A stretch of 59,756 nt of DNA from Comamonadaceae bacterium (GTDB lineage: Bacteria > Pseudomonadota > Gammaproteobacteria > Burkholderiales > Burkholderiaceae_C). Made by a program: the position numbers and the translations under genes. Where the stretch lies: the NCBI GenBank assembly GCA_947454955.1, contig CANGLW010000015.1:1-59756 (forward strand), in the 5' to 3' direction. Positions within the stretch are counted from its first letter, which is position 1; each line of letters starts with the position of its first letter. The notes under the pieces are model-generated. The model was not told the DNA's origin, made no database searches, and saw only the letters and a list, made by a program, of their open reading frames with translations. Positions 52,953-59,756 of the stretch are shown here, in pieces.

Positions 52953-55343
52953 GTGAAAAAAATCATCATCCGCCTGGGCTTGGGCCTGCTGGTGCTGCTG
53001 CTCTTGGTGGCAGGCGGCTTGACCTTGCATGTGCGCGGCAAGCTGCCTCAGCGCAGCGGGCAACTGGCCCTGGACGGCTTGCAAGCGCCGGTGCAAGTGG
53101 CGTTTGATGAACGTGGCGTGCCGCATATTTCTGCGGCCAACGAGGCCGACCTCTACCGTGCCCTGGGCTATGTGCATGCCCAAGACCGGCTGTTTCAAAT
53201 GGAGCTTATGCGCCGCTTGGCGCGCGGTGAGTTGGCCGAGGTACTTGGCCCCAAGTTGCTGGAGACCGACAAGCTGTTTCGCACCCTGGGCTTACGCGAA
53301 CATGCTGCCAAAACCTGGCCCACCATCGACAAAGCACACCCTGCCGCCCTGGCACTGCAAGCGTATTTGGGCGGGGTGAATGCCTACCAGGCCAGCCACG
53401 CCCGCCCTTTGGAATTCGAGGTGCTGGGCATCGCACCGCGCCCTTTCACGCCTGAGGACACGCTGGCCATCAGCGGTTATTTGGCCTACAGCTTTGCCGC
53501 TGCCTTTCGCACCGAGCCGGTGCTCAGCCAAGTGCGCGACCAACTGGGTGCTGCCTACCTCAAGGTGTTTGACCTGGCCTGGCATGAAGACGGTGTGCTG
53601 GGCAACACCCAAGCACCTCAACCACAGGCCCTGAACTGGCACGGCCTGAACCATTTGGCGCGTGTGAGCGACGAAGTCACACGCATCGGTGGTCTGCCCC
53701 TGTTTGAGGGCAGCAACGCCTGGGCAGTGAGTGGCCCATTGACCACCAGCGGCAAACCGCTGTTGGCAGGTGACCCGCACATTGGTTTTAGTTTGCCAGC
53801 CGTTTGGTACGAGGCGCATTTGCAAAGCCCAGGCTTTGAGTTGTACGGCTACTTTCAAGCCCTCAACCCACTGGCTCTGCTGGGCCACAACCCGCGCTTT
53901 GGCTGGTCGCTCACCATGTTCCAAAACGACGATGTGGACCTGATTGCCGAGAAAGTGAACCCGGCCAACCCCAAACAGGTGTGGGTCAACGGCGCTTGGG
54001 CCGACTTGCAAGAACGCAGCGAGACCATCGCCGTCAAAGGCCAGGCGCCGCACCAGTTCACGGTGCAGCGCAGCCCGCACGGCCCCATCCTCAACCCGGC
54101 TTTTGAGGGCCTGGGCAGCACGCCAGTGGCCATGTGGTGGGCGTTTTTGGAAAGCGAAAACCCTTTGCTCCAAGCCTTCTACGAACTCAACCGCGCCGAC
54201 ACCCTGGACAAAGCACGCCACGCGGCCAGCCTCATCCACGCCCCGGGCTTGAACGTGGTGTGGGCCAACGCGGCCGGTGACATCGGCTGGTGGGCCGCGG
54301 CGAAAGTGCCCTTGCGCCCAGCCCATGTGCAGCCTGCTTTGATTCTGAATGGCGCCACGGAAGACGCCGACAAAACCGGCTGGCAAGACTTTGCGCTCAA
54401 CCCGCAAGAAGAAAACCCGGCACGCGGCTACATTGCCTCCGCCAACCACCAGCCCCACAGCGAGACCCCGGTGGCGGGCTACTACAACCTGAGCGACCGC
54501 GCGCGCCGCCTGCACCAGGCCTTTGAGAAAACAGACAGCAAATGGAGTGTTGAGCGTGCCCAAACCCTGCAGCTTGATTCGGGCTTTGACTACCCCAAGC
54601 GCGTGCTGCAGCCCCTGGCTGAAGCGCTGACCCAAGCCGCCCAAAACGATGCCGAGCGCAAACAGGTGGCCAAGCTTTTAGCTTGGAATGGCGACCATGC
54701 CTTGCAAAGCGTGCCCGCCACTTTGTTCAACCAGTTTCTGTACGAACTGCTGCGCGCCGCCATGGCCGATGAGCTGGGCGACGAAGCCTTCAAAAACCTG
54801 CTGCGCACCCGCGCGGTGGACCACGCCCTGCCCCGCCTGGCGGCAGACGCCACCTCCCCCTGGTGGGACAAGCGTGGCACCGAGGCGCGCGAAACCCGCC
54901 AGGACATCGTCACCCAAGCCTGGCGCAACACGCTGGCCCATTTGCAAACCGAGTTTGGTGCTGACATGGCCACCTGGACTTGGGGACGCGCCCACACCCT
55001 GACCCACAAACACCCGCTGGGCCAGCAAAAGCCTTTGGACAAGATCTTCAATGTGGGGCCTTTCCCCGCGCCCGGTGGGCATGAAACGCCCAACAACCTC
55101 TCGCACGTGATTGGCCCTGCACCCTGGGCGGTGACCTACGGGCCGTCCACCCGCCGCGTGGTGGACTTTGCACAACCCGAAAAAGCCCAGGGCATCAACC
55201 CGGTGGGGCAAAGCGGTGTGTGGCCCGATACGCACTACGCCGACCAGGCCGGCATTTACATGGCGGGCAAAACCGTGCCGCAGTGGATCGGTGCGGATGT
55301 GGCTGCGCACACCCGCAGCACCTTGCAACTTGTGCCTCGGTGA
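52953..55343 (+). CDS. penicillin acylase family N-terminal-nucleophile hydrolase
   Basis: 796 residues starting at GTG 52953, with GAGGAG upstream. An N-terminal helix (6-25) anchors or exports it to the periplasm. It is a self-cleaving precursor: the nucleophile is Ser254 in LFEGSNAWAVSG, preceded by Gly253, where the alpha and beta chains would separate. GDPHIGFSLPAVWYE and NDDVDL are typical of the beta chain. These enzymes hydrolyse amides such as acyl-homoserine lactones or beta-lactams. The ligand is unknown; quorum-signal degradation is one possibility. Confidence 0.9.
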   Translation: MKKIIIRLGLGLLVLLLLVAGGLTLHVRGKLPQRSGQLALDGLQAPVQVAFDERGVPHISAANEADLYRALGYVHAQDRLFQMELMRRLARGELAEVLGPKLLETDKLFRTLGLREHAAKTWPTIDKAHPAALALQAYLGGVNAYQASHARPLEFEVLGIAPRPFTPEDTLAISGYLAYSFAAAFRTEPVLSQVRDQLGAAYLKVFDLAWHEDGVLGNTQAPQPQALNWHGLNHLARVSDEVTRIGGLPLFEGSNAWAVSGPLTTSGKPLLAGDPHIGFSLPAVWYEAHLQSPGFELYGYFQALNPLALLGHNPRFGWSLTMFQNDDVDLIAEKVNPANPKQVWVNGAWADLQERSETIAVKGQAPHQFTVQRSPHGPILNPAFEGLGSTPVAMWWAFLESENPLLQAFYELNRADTLDKARHAASLIHAPGLNVVWANAAGDIGWWAAAKVPLRPAHVQPALILNGATEDADKTGWQDFALNPQEENPARGYIASANHQPHSETPVAGYYNLSDRARRLHQAFEKTDSKWSVERAQTLQLDSGFDYPKRVLQPLAEALTQAAQNDAERKQVAKLLAWNGDHALQSVPATLFNQFLYELLRAAMADELGDEAFKNLLRTRAVDHALPRLAADATSPWWDKRGTEARETRQDIVTQAWRNTLAHLQTEFGADMATWTWGRAHTLTHKHPLGQQKPLDKIFNVGPFPAPGGHETPNNLSHVIGPAPWAVTYGPSTRRVVDFAQPEKAQGINPVGQSGVWPDTHYADQAGIYMAGKTVPQWIGADVAAHTRSTLQLVPR

Positions 55344-55379
55344 CGACACCAAGGTTTTGGTGACGCGTTAAAAGTGCCC

Positions 55380-55404
55380 GAAAGCCTTGCTTATCATGGC
55401 TTTC
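55380..55404. terminator. possible bidirectional terminator between the acylase and the HAD gene
   Basis: GAAAGCC pairs with GGCTTTC (7 bp) around an 11-base loop, with TAGCTATCATTTTTC after it. Weak stem and long loop, between convergent genes. Confidence 0.35.
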
Positions 55405-55410
55405 TAGCTA

Positions 55411-56106
55411 TCATTTTTCAAGTAATCTGCACAAATGCCCCATGTCGCTCACCGTCACATGGGGCTGGGCATCGTGCGCCCAGTCTTTGCCGTCGCGGTT
55501 CACCCAGGCGGTTTGCATGCCGGCATCCAAAGCGCCCAACACGTCCATGGCTGCGTCATCGCCCACATGCAGCACTTCGTGCGGCTGCACCCCGGCAGCC
55601 GCAGCCCCGGCGTGGAAAATTTTCACATCGGGCTTGCCTGAGCCAAAGTCTTGCGCGCTCAAACCCGCTTTGAAAAACCGCCCGATGCCCACCTGATGCA
55701 CATCAGCGTTGCCGTTGGACAGGGCCACCACCGGGTAACGCTCGCTCAGCCAGGCCAGGGCGGCCAGGCTGTCCTCGTACAAGTCCACCCGCATGCGCTC
55801 GGTGATGAACACCCGGTAGGCGTCCTCCACCAGGGTCGTGTCCTCCCCCTGGCGGGTCAGCCCCAGGCGGATGACCTCGCGGCGCAGGGTGCCCAGGTCA
55901 TGGCCAATGTCGGGGCGGGCCGCCTGCACCGCTTGGCGCAGGGCCAGGCGCTGGGCGGGGTCGGCAAAGACCGCGGCGGTTTTGGGGGCGCGAGGGGTGA
56001 GCCAGGCGCTCATGGCGGCCTCTGAACGGACGATCACCGGGCCAACAGGCCACAAAGTGTCGTCCAAATCCAGGGTAATGGCCTTGATGTGTCGAATCTC
56101 AAGCAT
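55411..56106 (-). CDS. HAD-superfamily hydrolase
   Basis: About 231 residues from ATG 56106 (MLEIRHIKAITLDLDDTLWP). The nucleophile motif is DLDDTLWP, motif II VALSNGNADVH, motif III GSGKPDVKIF and the acidic motif HVGDDAAMD, which are all required HAD residues. These enzymes remove phosphate from small metabolites; substrate unclear (phosphoglycolate- or nucleotide-like). A frame upstream to 56127 would overlap the hemH ATG as CATG, so the internal start is preferred. Confidence 0.88.
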   Translation of the reverse strand: MLEIRHIKAITLDLDDTLWPVGPVIVRSEAAMSAWLTPRAPKTAAVFADPAQRLALRQAVQAARPDIGHDLGTLRREVIRLGLTRQGEDTTLVEDAYRVFITERMRVDLYEDSLAALAWLSERYPVVALSNGNADVHQVGIGRFFKAGLSAQDFGSGKPDVKIFHAGAAAAGVQPHEVLHVGDDAAMDVLGALDAGMQTAWVNRDGKDWAHDAQPHVTVSDMGHLCRLLEK

Positions 56107-56125
56107 AGGTGCGAGAGAATAGCGC

Positions 56126-57214
56126 ATGGCTTTTAATTCCGAACCATCGTATTCCCACGGTCAAGTGCCCAAAACCGCCATCGTTTTATGCAACCTGGGC
56201 ACCCCCGACGCCCCCACGGCCAGCGCGCTGCGCACCTATTTGGCCGAGTTTTTGGGCGACCACCGGGTGGTAGAAATCCCCAAACCGATTTGGTGGCTGA
56301 TCCTGCATGGCATCATTTTGCGCATCCGGCCCGCCAAATCGGCGGCCAAGTACGCCAGCATTTGGCTGCCTGAGGGCTCGCCCCTGAAGGTATGGACCGA
56401 GCGCCAAGCTCAGGCGCTGCAAACCCATCTGCAGGCGCAGGGCCACCATGTGATGGTGCGCTACGCCATGCGTTACGGCTCGCAGTCCATCCCTTCGCAA
56501 ATGGACGAACTCAAGGCCGAGGGCGTGACCCGGGTGCTGGTGCTGCCGGCTTACCCGCAGTACTCGGCCACCACCACGGCCAGCGTGTTTGACGCCTTCT
56601 ACACCTGGGCACGCAAAGTGCGCTTGATTCCCGAGCTGCGCTTTGTCAACAAATACCACGACCACCCCGGCTACATCGCCGCACTGGCCCAAACCATCCG
56701 CGCCCAATGGGCCGTGCGTGGCCAGCCCGACAAGCTGGTGATGAGTTTTCACGGCGTGCCCGAGCGCACCCTGCAGCTGGGCGACCCCTACCACTGCGAA
56801 TGCCTGAAAACCGCGCGCCTGCTGGCCGAGGCCCTGGGCCTTGAAAAGCACCAGTACAAGGCCACCTTCCAGTCGCGCTTTGGCAAGGCCAAGTGGCTGG
56901 AGCCCTACACCGAACCAACGTTGGTGCAGATGGCCGAAGACGGTGTCAAGCGAGTGGACGTGGTGTGCCCTGGATTCACCAGCGACTGCCTGGAAACCCT
57001 GGAAGAAATTGCCCAGGAAGCGCAAGAAGCGTTTTTGACGCACGGCGGCGAAGTGTTTCACTACATCCCCTGCCTGAACGCCGATGCCACCTGGGTGCAA
57101 GCCCTGGGTGACATCGCTTTGCAGCACATGGGTGGCTGGGACTTAGGACCGGCTGACCAGACCGGCTTGTACGCCTCGCGTCAGGCGGCACTGGCTTTGG
57201 GCGCCAAGGACTGA
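56126..57214 (+). CDS. hemH: ferrochelatase
   Basis: The 362-residue enzyme inserts Fe2+ into protoporphyrin IX as the last step of haem synthesis. Family blocks: AIVLCNLGTPDAPT at the start, LPAYPQYSATTTASVFDAF, VMSFHGVPERTLQLGDPYHCEC (catalytic His) and CPGFTSDCLETLEEI. It is divergent from the HAD gene across only about 20 bp and followed by hslR, as usual in Burkholderiales. It supplies haem for the several cytochromes c and the H-NOX protein in the window. Confidence 0.96.
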   Translation: MAFNSEPSYSHGQVPKTAIVLCNLGTPDAPTASALRTYLAEFLGDHRVVEIPKPIWWLILHGIILRIRPAKSAAKYASIWLPEGSPLKVWTERQAQALQTHLQAQGHHVMVRYAMRYGSQSIPSQMDELKAEGVTRVLVLPAYPQYSATTTASVFDAFYTWARKVRLIPELRFVNKYHDHPGYIAALAQTIRAQWAVRGQPDKLVMSFHGVPERTLQLGDPYHCECLKTARLLAEALGLEKHQYKATFQSRFGKAKWLEPYTEPTLVQMAEDGVKRVDVVCPGFTSDCLETLEEIAQEAQEAFLTHGGEVFHYIPCLNADATWVQALGDIALQHMGGWDLGPADQTGLYASRQAALALGAKD

Positions 57215-57240
57215 TAAGCCCTGTCAATATTGCATGTTCA

Positions 57241-57257
57241 GCTACCTGATTGATAGC
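57241..57257. repeat. GCTA-N9-TAGC dispersed motif
   Basis: GCTA and TAGC with the 9-base spacer CCTGATTGA, just before the hslR start codon. Confidence 0.72.
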
Positions 57258-57262
57258 AAAGC

Positions 57263-57661
57263 ATGATGTCGGTGCGCATCGATAAATGGCTGTGGGCGGC
57301 GCGGTTTTACAAAACCCGCTCGCTGGCGGTGGACGAGATCAACAAAGGCCGGGTGCAAGTGAACCAGGCCGATGTGAAGCCCTCACGCGAGGTGCGCGCT
57401 GGCGACATGGTGAGCCTGCGCCAGGGCCACACCGAGCGCACGGTGCAAGTGCTGGGCGTGAGTGAGTCACGCGGCCCCGCACCGGTGGCCCAGCAGCTTT
57501 ACGCTGAAACCCCCGAGAGTATTCAAAAACGCGAAGCAGCGGCCGAGCAACGGCGCGTGGCCGCTGAGCCCGCGCACAGCCTGGAGCACGGGCGCCCCAC
57601 CAAGCGCGATAGGCGCGCCCAAAACGCCTGGAACGAACGCTGGAGCGCCTCGCTGGACTGA
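57263..57661 (+). CDS. hslR: S4-domain RNA-binding heat-shock protein 15 (HslR)
   Basis: 132 residues; the S4 domain at residues 4-70 shows RIDKWLWAARFYKTRSLAVDEINKGRVQVNQADVKPSREVRAGD. Hsp15 binds 50S subunits carrying stalled nascent chains. The C-terminal half is basic and rich in Arg/Glu. ATG 57263 is followed by a second ATG, both usable. It follows hemH in the same direction with a GCTA-N9-TAGC element between. Confidence 0.92.
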   Translation: MMSVRIDKWLWAARFYKTRSLAVDEINKGRVQVNQADVKPSREVRAGDMVSLRQGHTERTVQVLGVSESRGPAPVAQQLYAETPESIQKREAAAEQRRVAAEPAHSLEHGRPTKRDRRAQNAWNERWSASLD

Positions 57662-57667
57662 AGGATT

Positions 57668-58855
57668 TCAGTGTCGCGGTGTTTGCTTGCGCGCCACGCG
57701 GTTGGCAATCGCCCAGCGGTGCACTTCAGAAGGGCCGTCGTAAATGCGAAATGCACGCAGCTCTTTGAAGATTTTTTCTACCACCGTGAGGTCAGTCACG
57801 CCTGAGCCGCCCAGCACCTGCACGCAACGGTCAACCACCTGGTAGAGCTGCTCGGACACAAACACCTTGGCCATGCTCGACTCGTGGCGCGCGTGCTCGC
57901 CCTGGTCCAGGCGCCACGCCACATCCAAAATCGACAAGCGGCACATGTGCATGGCAATCTCATTGTCGGCCAGCATGAAGCCCACGCCCTCGTGCTCAAT
58001 GAGCGGCTTGCCAAAACCAGTGCGCTTGGCGGCGTAGGACGAGGCGATGTCGTGCGCGCGTTGCGCCGCACCAAGCCAGCGCATGCAGTGCGTCAGGCGC
58101 GCGGGCGCCAGGCGAATTTGCGCATAACGCAAGCCCTGCCCCACCTCGCCAATCACGTCGTCGCGGTGCACACGCAGGTTCTCAATTTTGATGTGCCCGT
58201 GCCCGCCGGTGAAGCTCGAGTCGATCGTGTTCATGATGCGATCGATGCGAAAGCCCGCCTGCGGCAAAGGCGCAAAGAACATGGTGGGGCCCAGCTCCTG
58301 CGCGCCATCAAACGCGCGCGCCATGATGATCGCAAAGCCAGCGTTTTCTGCGCCGGTGATGAGCCACTTCTCGCCGTTGATCACAAAGTGTTCGCCGTCT
58401 TTGTCAGCCCGCGTGGCCAGCTGCCCCGGGTCTGCGCCCGCACCCGGGTGGGGTTCGGTCATGGCAAAGCAGGAGCGCACTTGCGCAGTAGCCAGGGGGC
58501 GCAAGAACTTCTCTTTTTGCACCTCATTGGCCACCAACTCCAGCATGTGCATGTTGCCCTCATCGGGTGCGGCGCAATGCATGGCAATGGGGCCGAGCAT
58601 GGAGTAGCCCGCCGCTTCAAAAACGATAGCACGCTGCACATGGCTCAAGCCCAGCCCACCGTAATGGGGCGAGACATGGGGGGCCAGCAAACCAGCGCTA
58701 CGCGCCAGGCCGTTGAGTTCTTGGCGAAGCTCGTCGCTGGGGCCGTGCGAGCTCAAACGGGCATCTTGTTCGTAAGGAATGATGTGTTCCCGCACAAAGG
58801 CACGGGTGCGGTCGCGCAGCTCAACATCAGCGGGGGCCATTGTGAAATTGATCAT
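57668..58855 (-). CDS. acyl-CoA dehydrogenase
   Basis: The 395-residue flavoenzyme introduces a double bond between C2 and C3 of an acyl-CoA. The fold shows an N-terminal helical domain, FAMTEPHPGAGADP (beta-barrel start, FAD/substrate), WLITGAENAGFAIIMAR, RTGFGKPLIEHEGV, and a C-terminal YDGPSEVHRWAIANRV typical of the ACAD10/11-like group. No fatty-acid-chain assignment is possible. It converges with hslR (6 bp between ends). It is not near obvious partner genes. Confidence 0.9.
   Translation of the reverse strand: MINFTMAPADVELRDRTRAFVREHIIPYEQDARLSSHGPSDELRQELNGLARSAGLLAPHVSPHYGGLGLSHVQRAIVFEAAGYSMLGPIAMHCAAPDEGNMHMLELVANEVQKEKFLRPLATAQVRSCFAMTEPHPGAGADPGQLATRADKDGEHFVINGEKWLITGAENAGFAIIMARAFDGAQELGPTMFFAPLPQAGFRIDRIMNTIDSSFTGGHGHIKIENLRVHRDDVIGEVGQGLRYAQIRLAPARLTHCMRWLGAAQRAHDIASSYAAKRTGFGKPLIEHEGVGFMLADNEIAMHMCRLSILDVAWRLDQGEHARHESSMAKVFVSEQLYQVVDRCVQVLGGSGVTDLTVVEKIFKELRAFRIYDGPSEVHRWAIANRVARKQTPRH
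58613..58629. repeat. near match to the GCTA-N9-TAGC motif
   Basis: GCTT replaces GCTA, with the same 9-base spacing to TAGC, inside the acyl-CoA dehydrogenase gene. Confidence 0.4.
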
Positions 58856-59226
58856 GGGTTCTCCGTTATCGCGGGCAGTTTAGCCAGCGCCTTCGCATCC
58901 GCTTGTCACCGGCTTGTCAGGCAGCCCTCAGAAGCGGCTTTCAGAAGCACCTAGGTGACAGCTTGGCTGGCGATCGATCGGGTTGGGTCTGGATGGGCGG
59001 GGGATGGCATGTGTGAAACCTCGTGGGCAAGCCACCCACGAACTGACACTTAAATGTCTAAAACACTAAAAACGATAAAAACGGATCAAGCAGGGCTGAC
59101 AAACCAGCGCTAGGAGGCCGTTCCCCTCTGAGAGTCGCATTTCAAAATTCATCGTGAGACGGGCTTCAGTGCCGAGATTTGCTTGAGAATTTATCAAATG
59201 CAGATCTTCCAACACTTAGCTCACCG
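58856..59226. other. 371-bp spacer without recognisable genes
   Basis: No plausible short gene, tRNA or strong hairpin is seen. The right half is AT-rich (runs such as AAACACTAAAAACGATAAAAACGG) and probably holds the promoters of the two divergent genes on either side. Confidence 0.6.
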
Positions 59227-59756
59227 ATGATCGGCATCATCCCGCGCCTGTGGGTGCACACCCTGCGCCAAATCGGCATGCCAGAGCAAGTCGCGCAAGT
59301 TTTGGCGGCGGTTGGTCATCCGGCCCATTTTGAATACGCCTTAGACCAACCCTACACCGACGCCGAATGCGCAGCCTTGATGCAGGCCAGCCAAGATGTA
59401 CTGGGTTTGGGGGAGGACGTGCTTTTCACCGCCTTTGCCCGCACCTTCATGCAAGACAGCCTGCAACGCTGGCCGGTTTGGTTTGAGATGTCGCCCACCG
59501 CACGAGACTTTTTGGAGCGCCAGCCACGCATCCACGACCGCTTCAACCGCAGCCTCAACCGCCGCGACATCCACACCGGGCCTGTGAGCCCCAAATTCGA
59601 GGTCACGTCCGCACCCAACGGCTTGCAGGTGTTTTACCGCTCACCCAACAAACTTTGCCGCCTCTACATGGCCATGGCCCGCGAACTGCTGACGCACTAC
59701 CAGGACCACCACGCGACCTTGCATGAGCCGCGCTGCATGCACCGAGATGACGAGGC
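59227..59756 (+). CDS. H-NOX (haem NO-binding) domain protein, C-terminus beyond window
   Basis: 176 codons are visible from ATG 59227 with no stop. The N-terminus is of the HNOB type (MIGIIPRLWVHTLRQIG). The proximal haem His is likely the one in RQPRIHDRFNRSL. The Y-x-S-x-R haem-propionate motif reads YRSPNKLC, with Asn where Arg is normal. EPRCMHRDDE near the edge looks like the terminal Cys-rich part. The sequence may continue into a histidine kinase, GGDEF or other output domain. No partner genes are visible. It probably senses NO or O2 as a soluble cytoplasmic protein. Confidence 0.8.
   Translation, partial: MIGIIPRLWVHTLRQIGMPEQVAQVLAAVGHPAHFEYALDQPYTDAECAALMQASQDVLGLGEDVLFTAFARTFMQDSLQRWPVWFEMSPTARDFLERQPRIHDRFNRSLNRRDIHTGPVSPKFEVTSAPNGLQVFYRSPNKLCRLYMAMARELLTHYQDHHATLHEPRCMHRDDE

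Overview
The window looks like a chromosomal segment of a GC-rich betaproteobacterium of the Burkholderiales, most likely Comamonadaceae (Limnohabitans/Rhodoferax/Polaromonas-like). The basis is protein resemblance judged by eye: several Bug/TctC-type solute receptors, the hemH-hslR pair, HpnCDE squalene genes, the tig-clpP-clpX-lon order and malonate genes. No database search was possible.

Layout. 1-4.6 kb: a methylmalonyl-CoA mutase (cut by the window edge) divergent from a GntR/FCD regulator, then an EamA exporter and dusA. 4.8-6.2 kb: an FNR-type oxygen sensor followed by a universal stress protein gene whose promoter carries a perfect FNR box. 6.2-11.1 kb: a malonate-use operon (malonyl-CoA decarboxylase, TctC receptor, crotonase-like protein, malonyl-CoA synthetase). 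11.2-14.3 kb: lgt, ilvD and a small cytochrome c. 14.34-15.67 kb: a complete IS3-family element with inverted repeats, a 3-bp target duplication and a classical A6G frameshift site. 15.7-17.6 kb: a sterol-desaturase-like hydroxylase and an ornithine cyclodeaminase-like protein.

17.7-27.4 kb is an accessory block with no obvious textbook counterpart. A secreted 720-residue protein (carboxypeptidase-regulatory-like domain, one haem c site, probable beta-propeller) sits with a monohaem cytochrome c and a secreted alpha/beta hydrolase. Divergent from it lie two membrane proteins (one with four histidines near its helices), a small secreted Ig-like protein, an exported YtcJ-type amidohydrolase, a second alpha/beta hydrolase and two tandem TctC receptors. 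It reads like a periplasmic oxidation-plus-hydrolysis pathway for an unknown organic compound. A TRAP receptor gene follows.

28.8-35.1 kb: tRNA-Cys and tRNA-Gly separated by a strong terminator, then the proteostasis cluster lon, clpX, clpP, tig, with a sigma-32-like promoter before lon. 35.2-44.3 kb: an exopolysaccharide locus combining Pga-type parts (processive GT2 synthase, TPR/beta-barrel export protein, separate deacetylase and GH18 protein) with a BcsE-like c-di-GMP-binding protein, plus a ManC-like protein whose nucleotide-transfer motifs are degenerate. 44.5-49.1 kb: tRNA-Leu and an RND efflux pair with a near-perfect palindromic operator. 49.2-59.8 kb: a tiny Cys-rich protein, a DUF2805-like protein, hpnCDE, a penicillin-acylase-family enzyme, a HAD hydrolase, hemH, hslR, an acyl-CoA dehydrogenase and the start of an H-NOX haem-NO sensor.

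A dispersed 17-bp motif, GCTA-N9-TAGC, occurs five times (plus two near matches) in intergenic and coding DNA.
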